Assembly (NCBI RefSeq): GCF_003008615.1
Contig: NZ_CP027657.1
Location: 1,302,001-1,366,000 of the forward strand
From: Pseudomonas mendocina
Lineage (GTDB): Bacteria; Pseudomonadota; Gammaproteobacteria; Pseudomonadales; Pseudomonadaceae
Direction: 5' to 3'
Length of the DNA: 64,000 nt
Positions 9,554 to 17,815 of this stretch are shown here, piece after piece. The notes under the pieces were generated by a model, which was not told where the DNA came from, searched no databases, and saw only the letters and a program-made list of their open reading frames with translations. Numbering within the stretch: position 1 is the stretch's first letter; each line of letters starts with the position of its first letter. A program made the translations under genes and the position numbers.

Positions 9554-10546
9554 GTGAAACTCAGCGACATCGCCCGCCTGGCGCAGGTCTCGGTGACCAC
9601 CGCCAGCTACGTGATCAACGGTCAGGCCGAACGCCGGCGCATCAGCCCTGCGACTGTGGCCAAGGTGCTGGCGGTGGTAGAAGAACATGGCTATCGCCCG
9701 GATCAGCAGGCCGCCAGTCTGCGCCGCGGGCAAAGCCGCTGCCTGGGCTTCATCCTGCCGGATCTGGAGAACCCCAGTTACGCGCGCCTGGCCAAGCTGC
9801 TCGAACAGAAGGCCCGCGCCGCCGGCTATCAGTTGCTGATCGCCAGCTCCGACGATGACCCGAGCAGCGAGCGGCAGTTGCTCGAACTGTTCCGCTCGCG
9901 CCGCTGCGAAGCATTGATCGTCGCCAGTTGCCTACCTGCCGATGATCCGCTGTATCCCGCCATCGTCGCTGCCGGCCTGCCGGTCGTGGCGGTGGATCGG
10001 GCCCTGTCGCCTACGCATATCCGCTCGGTGGTCAGCGATGACGAGCAGGCCGGGCGCACCCTGACCGAAAGCCTGCTGAAACCCAAGCCCCGGCATATCG
10101 CCCTGCTCGGCGCCCGTGCGGAACTGGTCATCAGCCAGGCGCGCGAGCGTGGTTTCCATGCCGCGCTGGCTGGTTTCGACGGACGCATCAGCGTCTATCA
10201 CGGCGAGCTGTTCAGCCGCGCCTGCGGTTACCGGGAGATGCAGACGCTGATGAATGAAGTCGGTCCGCCGGATGCCTTGCTGACCACCGCCTACGTGCTG
10301 CTCGAAGGTGTATTCGATGCGCTACGTGAGCAGGGCAACGAGCAATGGCCGGCGGTGCGCCTGGCAACCTTCGGCGATACCCAGTTGCTGGATTTTCTGC
10401 CGCTGCGGGTCAATGCCATGAGCCAGCAGCACGAACGTATCGCCGAGCGCGTGCTGGCCTGGACGCTACGAGCGGTTGAACACAACGACTATCAGCCCGG
10501 TATCGAGGCCATTGGCCGCAGCTTCAAGGCCCGAACCCAAGGGTAG
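9554..10546 (+). CDS. fruR: LacI-family transcriptional regulator FruR (catabolite repressor/activator Cra)
   Basis: A 330-residue LacI/GalR protein. The N-terminal helix-turn-helix MKLSDIARLAQVSVTTASYV is followed by the hinge region, then a periplasmic-binding-protein-like effector domain starting near residue 60 (SRCLGFILPDLENPSYARL). The divergent position beside fruBKA identifies it as the fructose operon repressor; fructose 1-phosphate is the known inducer in P. putida. The start is the GTG at 9554. A FruR-like palindrome lies about 120 bases upstream. Shortly after the stop comes a palindromic repeat separating it from convergent asmA. Confidence 0.93.
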   Translation: MKLSDIARLAQVSVTTASYVINGQAERRRISPATVAKVLAVVEEHGYRPDQQAASLRRGQSRCLGFILPDLENPSYARLAKLLEQKARAAGYQLLIASSDDDPSSERQLLELFRSRRCEALIVASCLPADDPLYPAIVAAGLPVVAVDRALSPTHIRSVVSDDEQAGRTLTESLLKPKPRHIALLGARAELVISQARERGFHAALAGFDGRISVYHGELFSRACGYREMQTLMNEVGPPDALLTTAYVLLEGVFDALREQGNEQWPAVRLATFGDTQLLDFLPLRVNAMSQQHERIAERVLAWTLRAVEHNDYQPGIEAIGRSFKARTQG

Positions 10547-10616
10547 GGTGCGCCATGCGCACCAACTGTCGGAAAAGGTCGGTGCGCGCAGCCTAGGCGG
10601 CCCCACGACACCCTAC
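10543..10616. repeat. Dispersed palindromic element (GTAGGGTGCGC family)
   Basis: GTAGGGTG (10543-10550) pairs with CACCCTAC (10609-10616), and an inner GCGCACC/GGTGCGC pair lies inside. The core GTAGGGTGCGC, two variable bases, TGCGCACC recurs at 51302-51322 and 58153-58173, and in a rearranged form at 43577-43633. This copy overlaps the fruR stop codon and lies in the gap to convergent asmA, so it may terminate both. The function is inferred. Confidence 0.65.
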
Positions 10617-10637
10617 ATGTAGTTCTGATGCCTCCTG

Positions 10638-12692
10638 CTAACCACCTTGAATCTTCTGCAGCAGCGGCTCGCATTGGCTTGGCTCGTCGCCAGCGCTGGG
10701 CGCCACCAGCGCCAGCAAGCCGGCCGCCGGCGCCACCGCGACACCCAGCGCCACCAGGCCGACACCACGCAGCGCCAGCGGCGTGGCCTGCACGCCCGGC
10801 GCGGGCTCCTTGAACGTGCCGCGCACGTACAGCGGCGAGCGCAGGGAGAATATGCGAAAGCCCTTGGTCGACGGCGTGATGGTGAAGTCCAGCCGCTCAC
10901 TGGCGAAGTTGGCGCTGCCGTCGACCTTGATCACCGCATTGTCGGTATCGATGACGAACAGCCGCGTACTCATCAGCCCCTGCTTGATGCCGAGATCGGC
11001 CGCCGCGCAGTGGATCTTCACATCCTCGTCACCGAACAGCCTGCCTACCAAGTAGTTGCCGACGTTCAGCCCGGCGATCTCCATCAGCCCGCGGCTCACC
11101 GCGCCGTCGTTGATCAGCATCTTCAGCTCGCCATCGGCACCGCCAAGCAAGGCCGCCACCGAGTTGCCGCGACCGCTGATGCGCGCATCACCGTTGAGCT
11201 CGCCGAAGCTGGTCTGCATCGGCGCGAAGGTGGGAAACAGCTGCTTGAGCTTGAGGTCACGGGCGCGCAGACGCATCTGCCCCTGCAGCGGCGCGGTCGC
11301 GCCATTGAGGCGGATCTGCGAGTCGAGCACACCTCCGGCCATGCCGAAACGCAGCGGCTCCAGACTCAGCGTGCCGTCATTGAGCACCACATGGGTGTCG
11401 AGATCGGTGATCGGTAACTGCTCGCTGTGCACGATGCGCTTGCCGACGAAGCGCACATCGGCGTCCATCGCACGCCAGCGGTCGGTACGGAATTCCGAGA
11501 CAGGCAGCACCTTGTTCGCCGGCTGCACGTCCCGCTCGCCGCGCTCGCGCTTGTCCTCGCTGGAGTCGGCACCGATCAATGGCGCCAGGTCACTGAACAG
11601 CAGTTGATTGGAGGTCAGGCGGCCGGACAACTTCGGCCGCGGCTCGCGGGCCACGAAAGTCAGGTCGCCGTAAATATCGCTCTCCCCAATCTGGCCATTG
11701 AAACCGAGGTAGCGAAAGATCGCTCCATCGGCATCGTGCAAGTCGGCCTGCAGGCGACCATCGGTGCTGTACGGCGGGGTATCCGGCAAGGTCACGCCGG
11801 TCAGCGGATACAGCTGACCCAAGCTGGCACCGGACAGCCGCAAACGCAGATCCAGAGCCCCCAGATTCTGCGGATCGGTCAGGCTGCCGGCCAGCACGAT
11901 GCGGGTCGCGCCGATGCGCAGATCGGCCTGCAACGGGAACGGCTGCGACGCATCGTGCAACGCCAGCAGACCACCGACCTTGCCGTTACCGGTCAACGGC
12001 TGGCCGCGGAAGCTGCCCTTGGTCTGCCAGGCGAAGGCGTAATCCTGGGCGCTGGCATTGCTCTGCGCCAGACGCTCGGCAGCGCTCTTGCCAACGATGT
12101 CGGCGAACGGGATCGGCTCGCCCAGCGGCTGGATGGTTGCCTCCAGACGGGTATTGCTGACATTGTCATCCAGCTTCACCTGCCCCTTGTCGAAGCCGAT
12201 GGTGCCGATATCCAACGTCCAGGGGCTGGGCTGATCGGTGTCGTCCGGCTGCTCCTTGCCCAGATCGAACACCCAGTTGGCTCGTCCATCGGCCAGGCGC
12301 TGCAAATCGGCGACTGGCGCCCCAAGCTCGATACTGGGGATGCTCACCGTCTTCCACAAAAGCGGCAGCGGAGACAGACGAAAACGCACGCTGTCGAGGC
12401 TCACGAAGGCATCGCCCTGCGCCCAATCAGGGTTGCCCAGGCGCAGCTGCTCGGCGGCGAAGTGCGGCCAGGGCACCCAGGCACTCAAGCCCTGCTGGCC
12501 CACCTCACGCTGCCAGACCACACGCAGGTCGCCCTCGATGGCGAACGGCCGATTCAAGGCCGCAGAAACCTGCTCGTTGATCAGCGGCCGTGCACGATTC
12601 CAGTCGAACAACACCAGAAACAGCATCACCGCGGCCACCAACAGCAGAAAAACGGCGAGCAACGCGCCCAACAAATTGCGTACTTGGCGCAC
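10638..12692 (-). CDS. asmA: AsmA family protein
   Basis: A 684-residue envelope protein. One N-terminal membrane anchor (about residues 7-30, LLGALLAVFLLLVAAVMLFLVL) is followed by a long periplasmic region rich in beta-strand repeats typical of the AsmA/YhdP/TamB superfamily, thought to bridge inner and outer membranes for phospholipid transport. The start is a GTG at 12692, seven bases after GGAGG; the next residues RQVRNLLG lead into the anchor. The C-terminal end (about 640-660) is again hydrophobic, a common AsmA feature. It is divergent from the TatD gene and convergent with fruR. Family membership is clear; the specific lipid role is not deducible here. Confidence 0.88.
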   Translation of the reverse strand: MRQVRNLLGALLAVFLLLVAAVMLFLVLFDWNRARPLINEQVSAALNRPFAIEGDLRVVWQREVGQQGLSAWVPWPHFAAEQLRLGNPDWAQGDAFVSLDSVRFRLSPLPLLWKTVSIPSIELGAPVADLQRLADGRANWVFDLGKEQPDDTDQPSPWTLDIGTIGFDKGQVKLDDNVSNTRLEATIQPLGEPIPFADIVGKSAAERLAQSNASAQDYAFAWQTKGSFRGQPLTGNGKVGGLLALHDASQPFPLQADLRIGATRIVLAGSLTDPQNLGALDLRLRLSGASLGQLYPLTGVTLPDTPPYSTDGRLQADLHDADGAIFRYLGFNGQIGESDIYGDLTFVAREPRPKLSGRLTSNQLLFSDLAPLIGADSSEDKRERGERDVQPANKVLPVSEFRTDRWRAMDADVRFVGKRIVHSEQLPITDLDTHVVLNDGTLSLEPLRFGMAGGVLDSQIRLNGATAPLQGQMRLRARDLKLKQLFPTFAPMQTSFGELNGDARISGRGNSVAALLGGADGELKMLINDGAVSRGLMEIAGLNVGNYLVGRLFGDEDVKIHCAAADLGIKQGLMSTRLFVIDTDNAVIKVDGSANFASERLDFTITPSTKGFRIFSLRSPLYVRGTFKEPAPGVQATPLALRGVGLVALGVAVAPAAGLLALVAPSAGDEPSQCEPLLQKIQGG

Positions 12693-12828
12693 CCAGCGAC
12701 CTCCTTACTTCACTGCCCGAGTGAAATCCGTCCATGTCCATACGACTGAAAAGATTAGCCAACGCTCCCTTGCTCTGGCAGGAAAGGGGAAAATAGCCGA
12801 CTCTGAACACTAGTTCGTGAGCCGACCG

Positions 12829-13608
12829 ATGCGCCTGATCGATACCCACACCCATCTCGATTTCCCCGACTTCGATGCAGATCGCGACGACGTGCTCACG
12901 CGCAGCCGCGCGCTCGGAGTGCAGCGCATGGTTGTACTTGGGGTCTACCAGGCCAACTGGCAGCGGCTGTGGCAGCTGGTCGAGGAAGACGAAGGCCTGT
13001 ACGCCGCCTTCGGCCTGCATCCGGTCTATCTGGACGACCATAGCCCGCAGCATCTCGACGAGCTGCGCGACTGGCTGGACAAACTGGCCGGACACCACAA
13101 GCTGTGCGCCGTCGGTGAATTCGGCCTGGACTATTACCTGGAGCATCTGGATCGGCAACGGCAGCAAACCTTGTTCGAGGCACAGTTAAAACTGGCCGCC
13201 GAGTTCGAACTGCCAGCGTTGCTGCACGTGCGCCGCGCCCATGCCGCGACCATCGCTACGCTCAAGCGCTTTCGCCTGGCACGCGGCGGCATCATCCACG
13301 CCTTCGCTGGCAGCTACGAGGAAGCACGCGAGTACATCAAGCTGGGTTTTCGTCTTGGCCTTGGCGGCGCCGCTACCTGGCCGCAGGCCAATCGACTGCG
13401 CAAGGTAGTCGCACAACTACCACTGGAAGCCATCGTGCTTGAAACCGACTCCCCGGACATGGCGCCCGCCATGCACGCGAATCAGCGCAACAGCCCGGAA
13501 TACCTGGCAGACATCTGCAGCGAACTGGCAACACTGCGTGGCGTGACGGACGAAGAACTGGCAGCGGCCAGCAGCCGTAATGCGGATGAGTTGTTCGGCT
13601 GGAACTAA
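12829..13608 (+). CDS. TatD family metal-dependent hydrolase (DNase)
   Basis: About 259 residues of a TIM-barrel metallohydrolase. The N-terminal metal motif is DTHTHLDFPDFDAD; further signatures are GEFGLDYY, LPALLHVRRAHAA (metal-binding His), GIIHAFAGSYEEA and ETDSPDMAP near the C-terminus. TatD-type enzymes act as 3'-5' exonucleases on DNA or RNA. A GTG at 12817 would add MSRP; the ATG at 12829 is preferred because family members begin right before the LIDTHTH strand, but neither has a strong ribosome site. It is convergent with a chemoreceptor gene, with a REP-like hairpin between them. Confidence 0.88.
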   Translation: MRLIDTHTHLDFPDFDADRDDVLTRSRALGVQRMVVLGVYQANWQRLWQLVEEDEGLYAAFGLHPVYLDDHSPQHLDELRDWLDKLAGHHKLCAVGEFGLDYYLEHLDRQRQQTLFEAQLKLAAEFELPALLHVRRAHAATIATLKRFRLARGGIIHAFAGSYEEAREYIKLGFRLGLGGAATWPQANRLRKVVAQLPLEAIVLETDSPDMAPAMHANQRNSPEYLADICSELATLRGVTDEELAAASSRNADELFGWN

Positions 13609-13621
13609 AGTCAGGTCGCCT

Positions 13622-13683
13622 CTGTGGGAGGGGCTTCAGCCGCGACGACTACAAACGCATCGCCGCTGAAGCGCCTCCCACAG
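13622..13683. repeat. REP-like palindrome between convergent genes
   Basis: CTGTGGGAG at 13622 pairs with CTCCCACAG ending at 13683, with inner GCTTCAGC and GCTGAAGC arms. A near-copy occurs at 45865-45924. The element fills the gap between the tatD-like and chemoreceptor stop codons and probably stops transcription from both sides. Confidence 0.8.
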
Positions 13684-13688
13684 AGCAG

Positions 13689-15719
13689 TTAAACCCGGAA
13701 GGCGCTGATCAGCTGCTTGAGACGCGAAACCAGTTCGCTCAGCTCGCGGCTGGCCTGCTCGGTCTGGCTGGCCCCGGCAGCGGTGCGCTCACCCGCGTGG
13801 TTGATCTCGACGATGTTCTGATCGATATCGTGCGCCACGGCGGTCTGTTGCTCGGCCGCTGCCGCGATCTGCTGGTTCTGATCGACGATCATGCCCACCG
13901 CGCCAAGGATGTTCTCCAGGGCCAGCTGCACCTTGGCCGACTCGCTCACCGTGCCGTCAGCCATCTGGTGACTGGCGTTCATCGCCTTGACCGCCGCACC
14001 AACGCCGCCCTGCAGCTTGACGATCATCGTCTCGATTTCTTCGGTGGACTGCTGCGTGCGCTTGGCCAGGTTACGCACCTCGTCGGCCACCACGGCAAAC
14101 CCCCGGCCCTGCTCACCCGCACGCGCCGCCTCGATGGCAGCATTGAGTGCCAGCAGGTTGGTCTGCTCGGCGATGCCCTTGATCACGTCCAGCACCTGGC
14201 TGATGGCCGCACTGTCACTGGCCAGTTGGTTGATCACCGCCACCGATTGATCGATCTCGCCGGCCAGACGCTGAATCGCACCGACCTGCGCCTCGACCAG
14301 CGCACGTCCCGTGACCGTCTCCTGATTCACGCTCTGCGCACTGCCCACCGCCGCGGCAGCACTGCGCGCCACCTCCTGCGCGGTGGCAGCCATCTGGTTC
14401 ATCGCCGTCGCTACCTGCTCGATCTGCGCACGCTGGCTGGCAACTGCCTGGTTACTCTCACCGGAGACCAGCTCGACACGATCCGCCTGGCCACCCACTT
14501 CACCCACCGTGTGCCCAACGCGCTCGATCAGGTCGTGGATACGCACCACGGTCTGGTTGAACACTTGCCCCAGCTCACCCAGCTCGTCGCGGCTCTGTGC
14601 CTGGAAGTTGGCCGTCATGTCGCCGGCCGCCACCTTGTCCATCACCTGGCCGAGGTTCTTCAGGGTCGAGCGGGTGGACACGTAGAAACCGCTGTAGAGG
14701 TAGACGATCAGCAGGAACACCACCACCAGCGCCACCACCAGCAACACCATCTGAGCGCGGTTCTCGACCAGGCGCTCGCTCAACTGGCTGTCGAGGAATG
14801 CCAGCAGGCCATCGTTGAAGGCGTAGGTCTTGGCCATTTCCTGGCTGACCTGGTCGTAGAACTGCGTCCACGGCGTATCCAGGCTGTCGGCGATGATCAC
14901 CTGATCCTCGAACAACACGGCGCTGTCCTTGAGTGTCTGGCGGCTGGCCTCGGCCAGGCTGCCCAGGCCATTTTGCGCGGCGACGTTGCCAGCCAGCGCA
15001 TCCTGCAGGTTCAGGCCATATTCGGCGTGGAGTTTTTCCAGCAGCAGCAATAGCTCATCGAACTTGGTGCTGGCCGAGGAATTGAGAAAACCCTGGCCCA
15101 GGGAATAAGCGCCAATGGCGCGGCCCTGGCTCAGGGTCTCGGTAATCTGCGGGGTGACATTGGTGATCAGCTCGGTGATCTGCCGCACCTGACGCTGCGG
15201 ATCCTGGCTAAGACCCGCCTGGCTGGCCACCAGCTTGATGAACACCTGGGAAGAGCCAAGCAGCTTCTCGACGATCACCGCCTTGCTCTGCAATGAGGTC
15301 TCGGATTCGGCGTTCTTCAATTCGGCCAGCAGTTCATCGCGTTTGGCGATGAACTCGGCACTCTGCTCGGCATCGTAGGTGACCGGGTCGAGGCCTTGCA
15401 AACCGGAGGTCAGCGACGCCTGCAACTGGTCGATGCGCCCCTCCAGATCCCCCGCCTGACCGGACTGACCAATCATCGAGTTGATCTGTACGAGATCGTT
15501 GAGGCTCTCCAGATCGCGGCGTAACTGCAGGCTACTGCCGAGCAGTTCGAGGCTTTCCAGAGCGGTTTGGGTTCCAACGAACTGGCGATAGGAATCACGC
15601 ACCAGGTAGAAGTTGGTCACCAGCATGGGCAGGAAGAATAGAACGCTGATCAGGCTGAACTTCATGCCGAAGCTGAGGCGGTTCATCAGCGCGATGGCCG
15701 GATACAACACGGTCTTCAC
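13689..15719 (-). CDS. Methyl-accepting chemotaxis protein
   Basis: A 676-residue transmembrane chemoreceptor feeding CheA/CheW. Membrane span 1 is at about 17-39, a roughly 280-residue helical periplasmic sensor domain follows, span 2 ([20 protein letters not shown]) is at about 322-342, then a HAMP domain and a cytoplasmic signalling coiled coil. The highly conserved hairpin tip [20 protein letters not shown] lies near residue 515-540. The start is the GTG at 15719, preceded by GGAGACGTCTA; the frame continues upstream without a better ribosome site. No C-terminal CheR-binding pentapeptide is present. It lies upstream of ampE as a chemotaxis transducer does in P. aeruginosa. The ligand is unknown. 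Confidence 0.9.
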   Translation of the reverse strand: MKTVLYPAIALMNRLSFGMKFSLISVLFFLPMLVTNFYLVRDSYRQFVGTQTALESLELLGSSLQLRRDLESLNDLVQINSMIGQSGQAGDLEGRIDQLQASLTSGLQGLDPVTYDAEQSAEFIAKRDELLAELKNAESETSLQSKAVIVEKLLGSSQVFIKLVASQAGLSQDPQRQVRQITELITNVTPQITETLSQGRAIGAYSLGQGFLNSSASTKFDELLLLLEKLHAEYGLNLQDALAGNVAAQNGLGSLAEASRQTLKDSAVLFEDQVIIADSLDTPWTQFYDQVSQEMAKTYAFNDGLLAFLDSQLSERLVENRAQMVLLVVALVVVFLLIVYLYSGFYVSTRSTLKNLGQVMDKVAAGDMTANFQAQSRDELGELGQVFNQTVVRIHDLIERVGHTVGEVGGQADRVELVSGESNQAVASQRAQIEQVATAMNQMAATAQEVARSAAAAVGSAQSVNQETVTGRALVEAQVGAIQRLAGEIDQSVAVINQLASDSAAISQVLDVIKGIAEQTNLLALNAAIEAARAGEQGRGFAVVADEVRNLAKRTQQSTEEIETMIVKLQGGVGAAVKAMNASHQMADGTVSESAKVQLALENILGAVGMIVDQNQQIAAAAEQQTAVAHDIDQNIVEINHAGERTAAGASQTEQASRELSELVSRLKQLISAFRV

Positions 15720-15999
15720 TAGACGTCTCCAGTTGCCATTATTGTTATTAGTGTCGCTAGAACGGCCGCAAAGCCTCTCACGGGCTGACAACGGCGTCCT
15801 GCGCAGCCCGACCTGTGGCATGCGGATAGGCGCAGCGAATACAGGCAGATAAATGTAACGAAAACCACCAAACAGGGTCGGCTACGGCCTCCTTATACCC
15901 CTTATCGACAGCCTTCTCTGTAACTTAAGGTTAAGCGCGCGGCGCTCCTCGCCCCTTTACCGGGACAAACGTGGCTCGCGAACGGGATTGCAGAAAAAC

Positions 16000-16053
16000 G
16001 TAGGGCGGGTGCAACCCGCCAATTTGCGTAATGGCGGGTTGCACCCGCCCTAC
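16000..16053. repeat. Long perfect inverted repeat in intergenic region
   Basis: Perfect 21-bp arms at 16000-16020 and 16033-16053 (GTAGGGCGGGTGCAACCC... on the outside) enclose a 12-base loop. The region 15720-16213 upstream of the chemoreceptor and downstream of ampE holds no credible gene; besides this hairpin it contains only the repeat at 16121-16195 and a short AT-rich stretch near 15735-15755 that may carry the chemoreceptor promoter. Confidence 0.75.
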
Positions 16054-16120
16054 AGAGAGCGCGATAGGGCATACCGGGTGGCAATCCGTTCGCGAAGCAG
16101 TACGCCGTTAGATGTGTTGT

Positions 16121-16195
16121 GGACTGTTCGCTGGCGCTCCTGAGTCCCCCCTACGCGCTGGCGCTACGAGCGGTCAGCGTCCCGATCCGCCCTAC
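16121..16195. repeat. Dispersed palindromic repeat, copy B
   Basis: Contains the 27-bp unit (16121-16147) shared with 1330-1356 in opposite orientation, and ends with ATCCGCCCTAC (16185-16195), the complement of the GTAGGGCGGAT that opens copy A. The stretch between the shared ends differs, so the two copies are related but not identical. Confidence 0.6.
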
Positions 16196-16213
16196 GGGAG
16201 CGTAAACAGGTTT

Positions 16214-17047
16214 CTAGACCAGCAGCACCCACAGCGCATAACCGGCGTACCACACCACGGCAGCACGAATCAGCAACTGCCACAGCTGATCCAGCGTCTC
16301 GACGCCCTCTTCGCCCATGACCGGAGCCGGCATTTCCCCGGCAGCTCGTCCCGCCTTGGCCACCAGTTGCATCGCCGAGATATCCCAACTGAGCAACTCA
16401 TGCAGCAAGGCGCGGCTGACGGCGACGAAATTGCCGACCAGAGCGAAGCTGGAGGCGAGCACGCGCGCGGGCAACCAGTCGAAGGCATGACGCAGTTGCA
16501 CGGCACGCTCGCGCAGTGCCGGCTGCTCGGCATGCTCTGCGCTGAGCGCCAGCAGGCGATAAGCCAGGGCAGCCATCGGGCCGAGCAGGAGGTACCAGAA
16601 GATCACCGCAAAGAAACTCTGGTAGGCCTGCCATAGCAAGTGCCCCTGAACCTGCGGCAACAGCGCCACACCCTCCTCGGGCTGGAGTCCCAGATCACGC
16701 TCTGCCACGTGGTAGGCAGCCTGAGCGTCGCCACGACGCCAGGCATCGCGAAATGGGCCCAATGCTGCCAACACATCGCCTCGCCCCAGGCTGTAGATCA
16801 GCACCAGCAGGTGTACAGGCAGCGCGAGCCAGCCGTAGGCCAGCGGTTCGAGAATCAACAATACGAGTCCCAATGCCAGCACAGGCATCAGCACCAGCGC
16901 CGCCAGGCACAGCCAGGGCGCCTGCTGCAGGCTGCCTTGTTGCACACGCTGCAACAGGCCGAGCCAGAAACCGTCCTGCTGGATACGTAGGCGTCCGGCC
17001 GAGAACTTCTCGACCCAGAGCACCAACAGAATCACCAGAAAACTCAT
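16214..17047 (-). CDS. ampE: AmpE, inner-membrane regulatory protein of the ampDE operon
   Basis: A 277-residue polytopic membrane protein. Spans appear at the N-terminus (FLVILLVLWVEKF), around residues 45-75 (LCLAALVLMPVLALGLVLLILEPL), near 135-160 and at the extreme C-terminus (VVWYAGYALWVLL). AmpE is the classical partner of AmpD in beta-lactamase induction, and its family resembles cobalamin-biosynthesis CbiB-like membrane proteins; its biochemical role is not settled. It starts two bases after the ampD stop, so the pair is an operon. A repeat-rich gap lies downstream. Confidence 0.9.
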   Translation of the reverse strand: MSFLVILLVLWVEKFSAGRLRIQQDGFWLGLLQRVQQGSLQQAPWLCLAALVLMPVLALGLVLLILEPLAYGWLALPVHLLVLIYSLGRGDVLAALGPFRDAWRRGDAQAAYHVAERDLGLQPEEGVALLPQVQGHLLWQAYQSFFAVIFWYLLLGPMAALAYRLLALSAEHAEQPALRERAVQLRHAFDWLPARVLASSFALVGNFVAVSRALLHELLSWDISAMQLVAKAGRAAGEMPAPVMGEEGVETLDQLWQLLIRAAVVWYAGYALWVLLV

Positions 17048-17049
17048 CG

Positions 17050-17601
17050 CTACCTCTCCTTCAATTCTGCATGCAGACGCGACCAGTCGAACGCAGGCCC
17101 GGGGTCGGTCTTGCGGCCCGGCGCGATATCGCTGTGGCCACGGATACGCTGCGCCGACAACGCAGGATAAGCGTCCAGTAACTGCCGAGTGAGCTCGGCC
17201 AGCCGGGCGTACTGTTCATCGGTATAGGGCTGATCGTCCGTGCCTTCCAGTTCCACGCCGAGAGAAAAATCGTTGCAGTTGTCACGCCCATCGAAGCAGG
17301 ACACACCGGCATGCCAGGCACGATCGAGACAGGAGACGAACTGAGTCAGCGCGCCATCACGCTCGATGAAGAAATGCGCAGAGACCTGTAGGGAGGCAAT
17401 TTCGGCAAAGAAGGGATGCTCGTGCAACGGCAGACGGTTCTGGAAGAAGGCCTGCACCTTGCCAGTACCGAACTGTCCTGGCGGAAGACTGATGTTATGC
17501 ACCACCAACAACGAAATTTCGCCATCGGGACGGGCATTGAAGTTCGGCGAAGGACAGTGGCTGACGCCCTGAAACCAACCAGAGGAAGGGTCAAGCTGCA
17601 T
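17050..17601 (-). CDS. ampD: 1,6-anhydro-N-acetylmuramyl-L-alanine amidase (AmpD)
   Basis: A 183-residue cytoplasmic zinc amidase that cleaves anhydro-MurNAc-peptides in cell-wall recycling, thereby limiting AmpR activation of AmpC beta-lactamase. The predicted zinc ligands are H35 (VVHNISLP), H156 (RGHSDIAPG) and D166 (KTDPGPAFDW), matching AmpD H34, H154 and D164. E117 in GVELEGTDD fits the usual catalytic position. No signal peptide is present, which distinguishes it from periplasmic AmiD. First gene of the ampDE operon. Confidence 0.95.
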   Translation of the reverse strand: MQLDPSSGWFQGVSHCPSPNFNARPDGEISLLVVHNISLPPGQFGTGKVQAFFQNRLPLHEHPFFAEIASLQVSAHFFIERDGALTQFVSCLDRAWHAGVSCFDGRDNCNDFSLGVELEGTDDQPYTDEQYARLAELTRQLLDAYPALSAQRIRGHSDIAPGRKTDPGPAFDWSRLHAELKER

Positions 17602-17815
17602 GGAATGCTCCTGAACGAGCCACCACTCTAGAGCAGTGGGCTACAACGGCCAAGAGCGAGGCCGCAACAGGATGTGCAGCAGCGAGAAATACCCCCTTGA
17701 GGGACGCTAAGGCAAAGCAACTGAGTGGAGAATATTCCTGCCGGCTCAACAGCTTCTCGCAGAGTGCGCCATGCGCACCGCGAAGCCGCATATAAACGCA
17801 GCGCGTGCTGAAGAA

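Noticed and set aside
15720..15821. Longer chemoreceptor N-terminus from an upstream start
   Set aside because: The extra 34 residues include an Asn run and lie in AT-rich non-coding DNA, whereas the GTG at 15719 has a good ribosome site and directly precedes the first membrane span.
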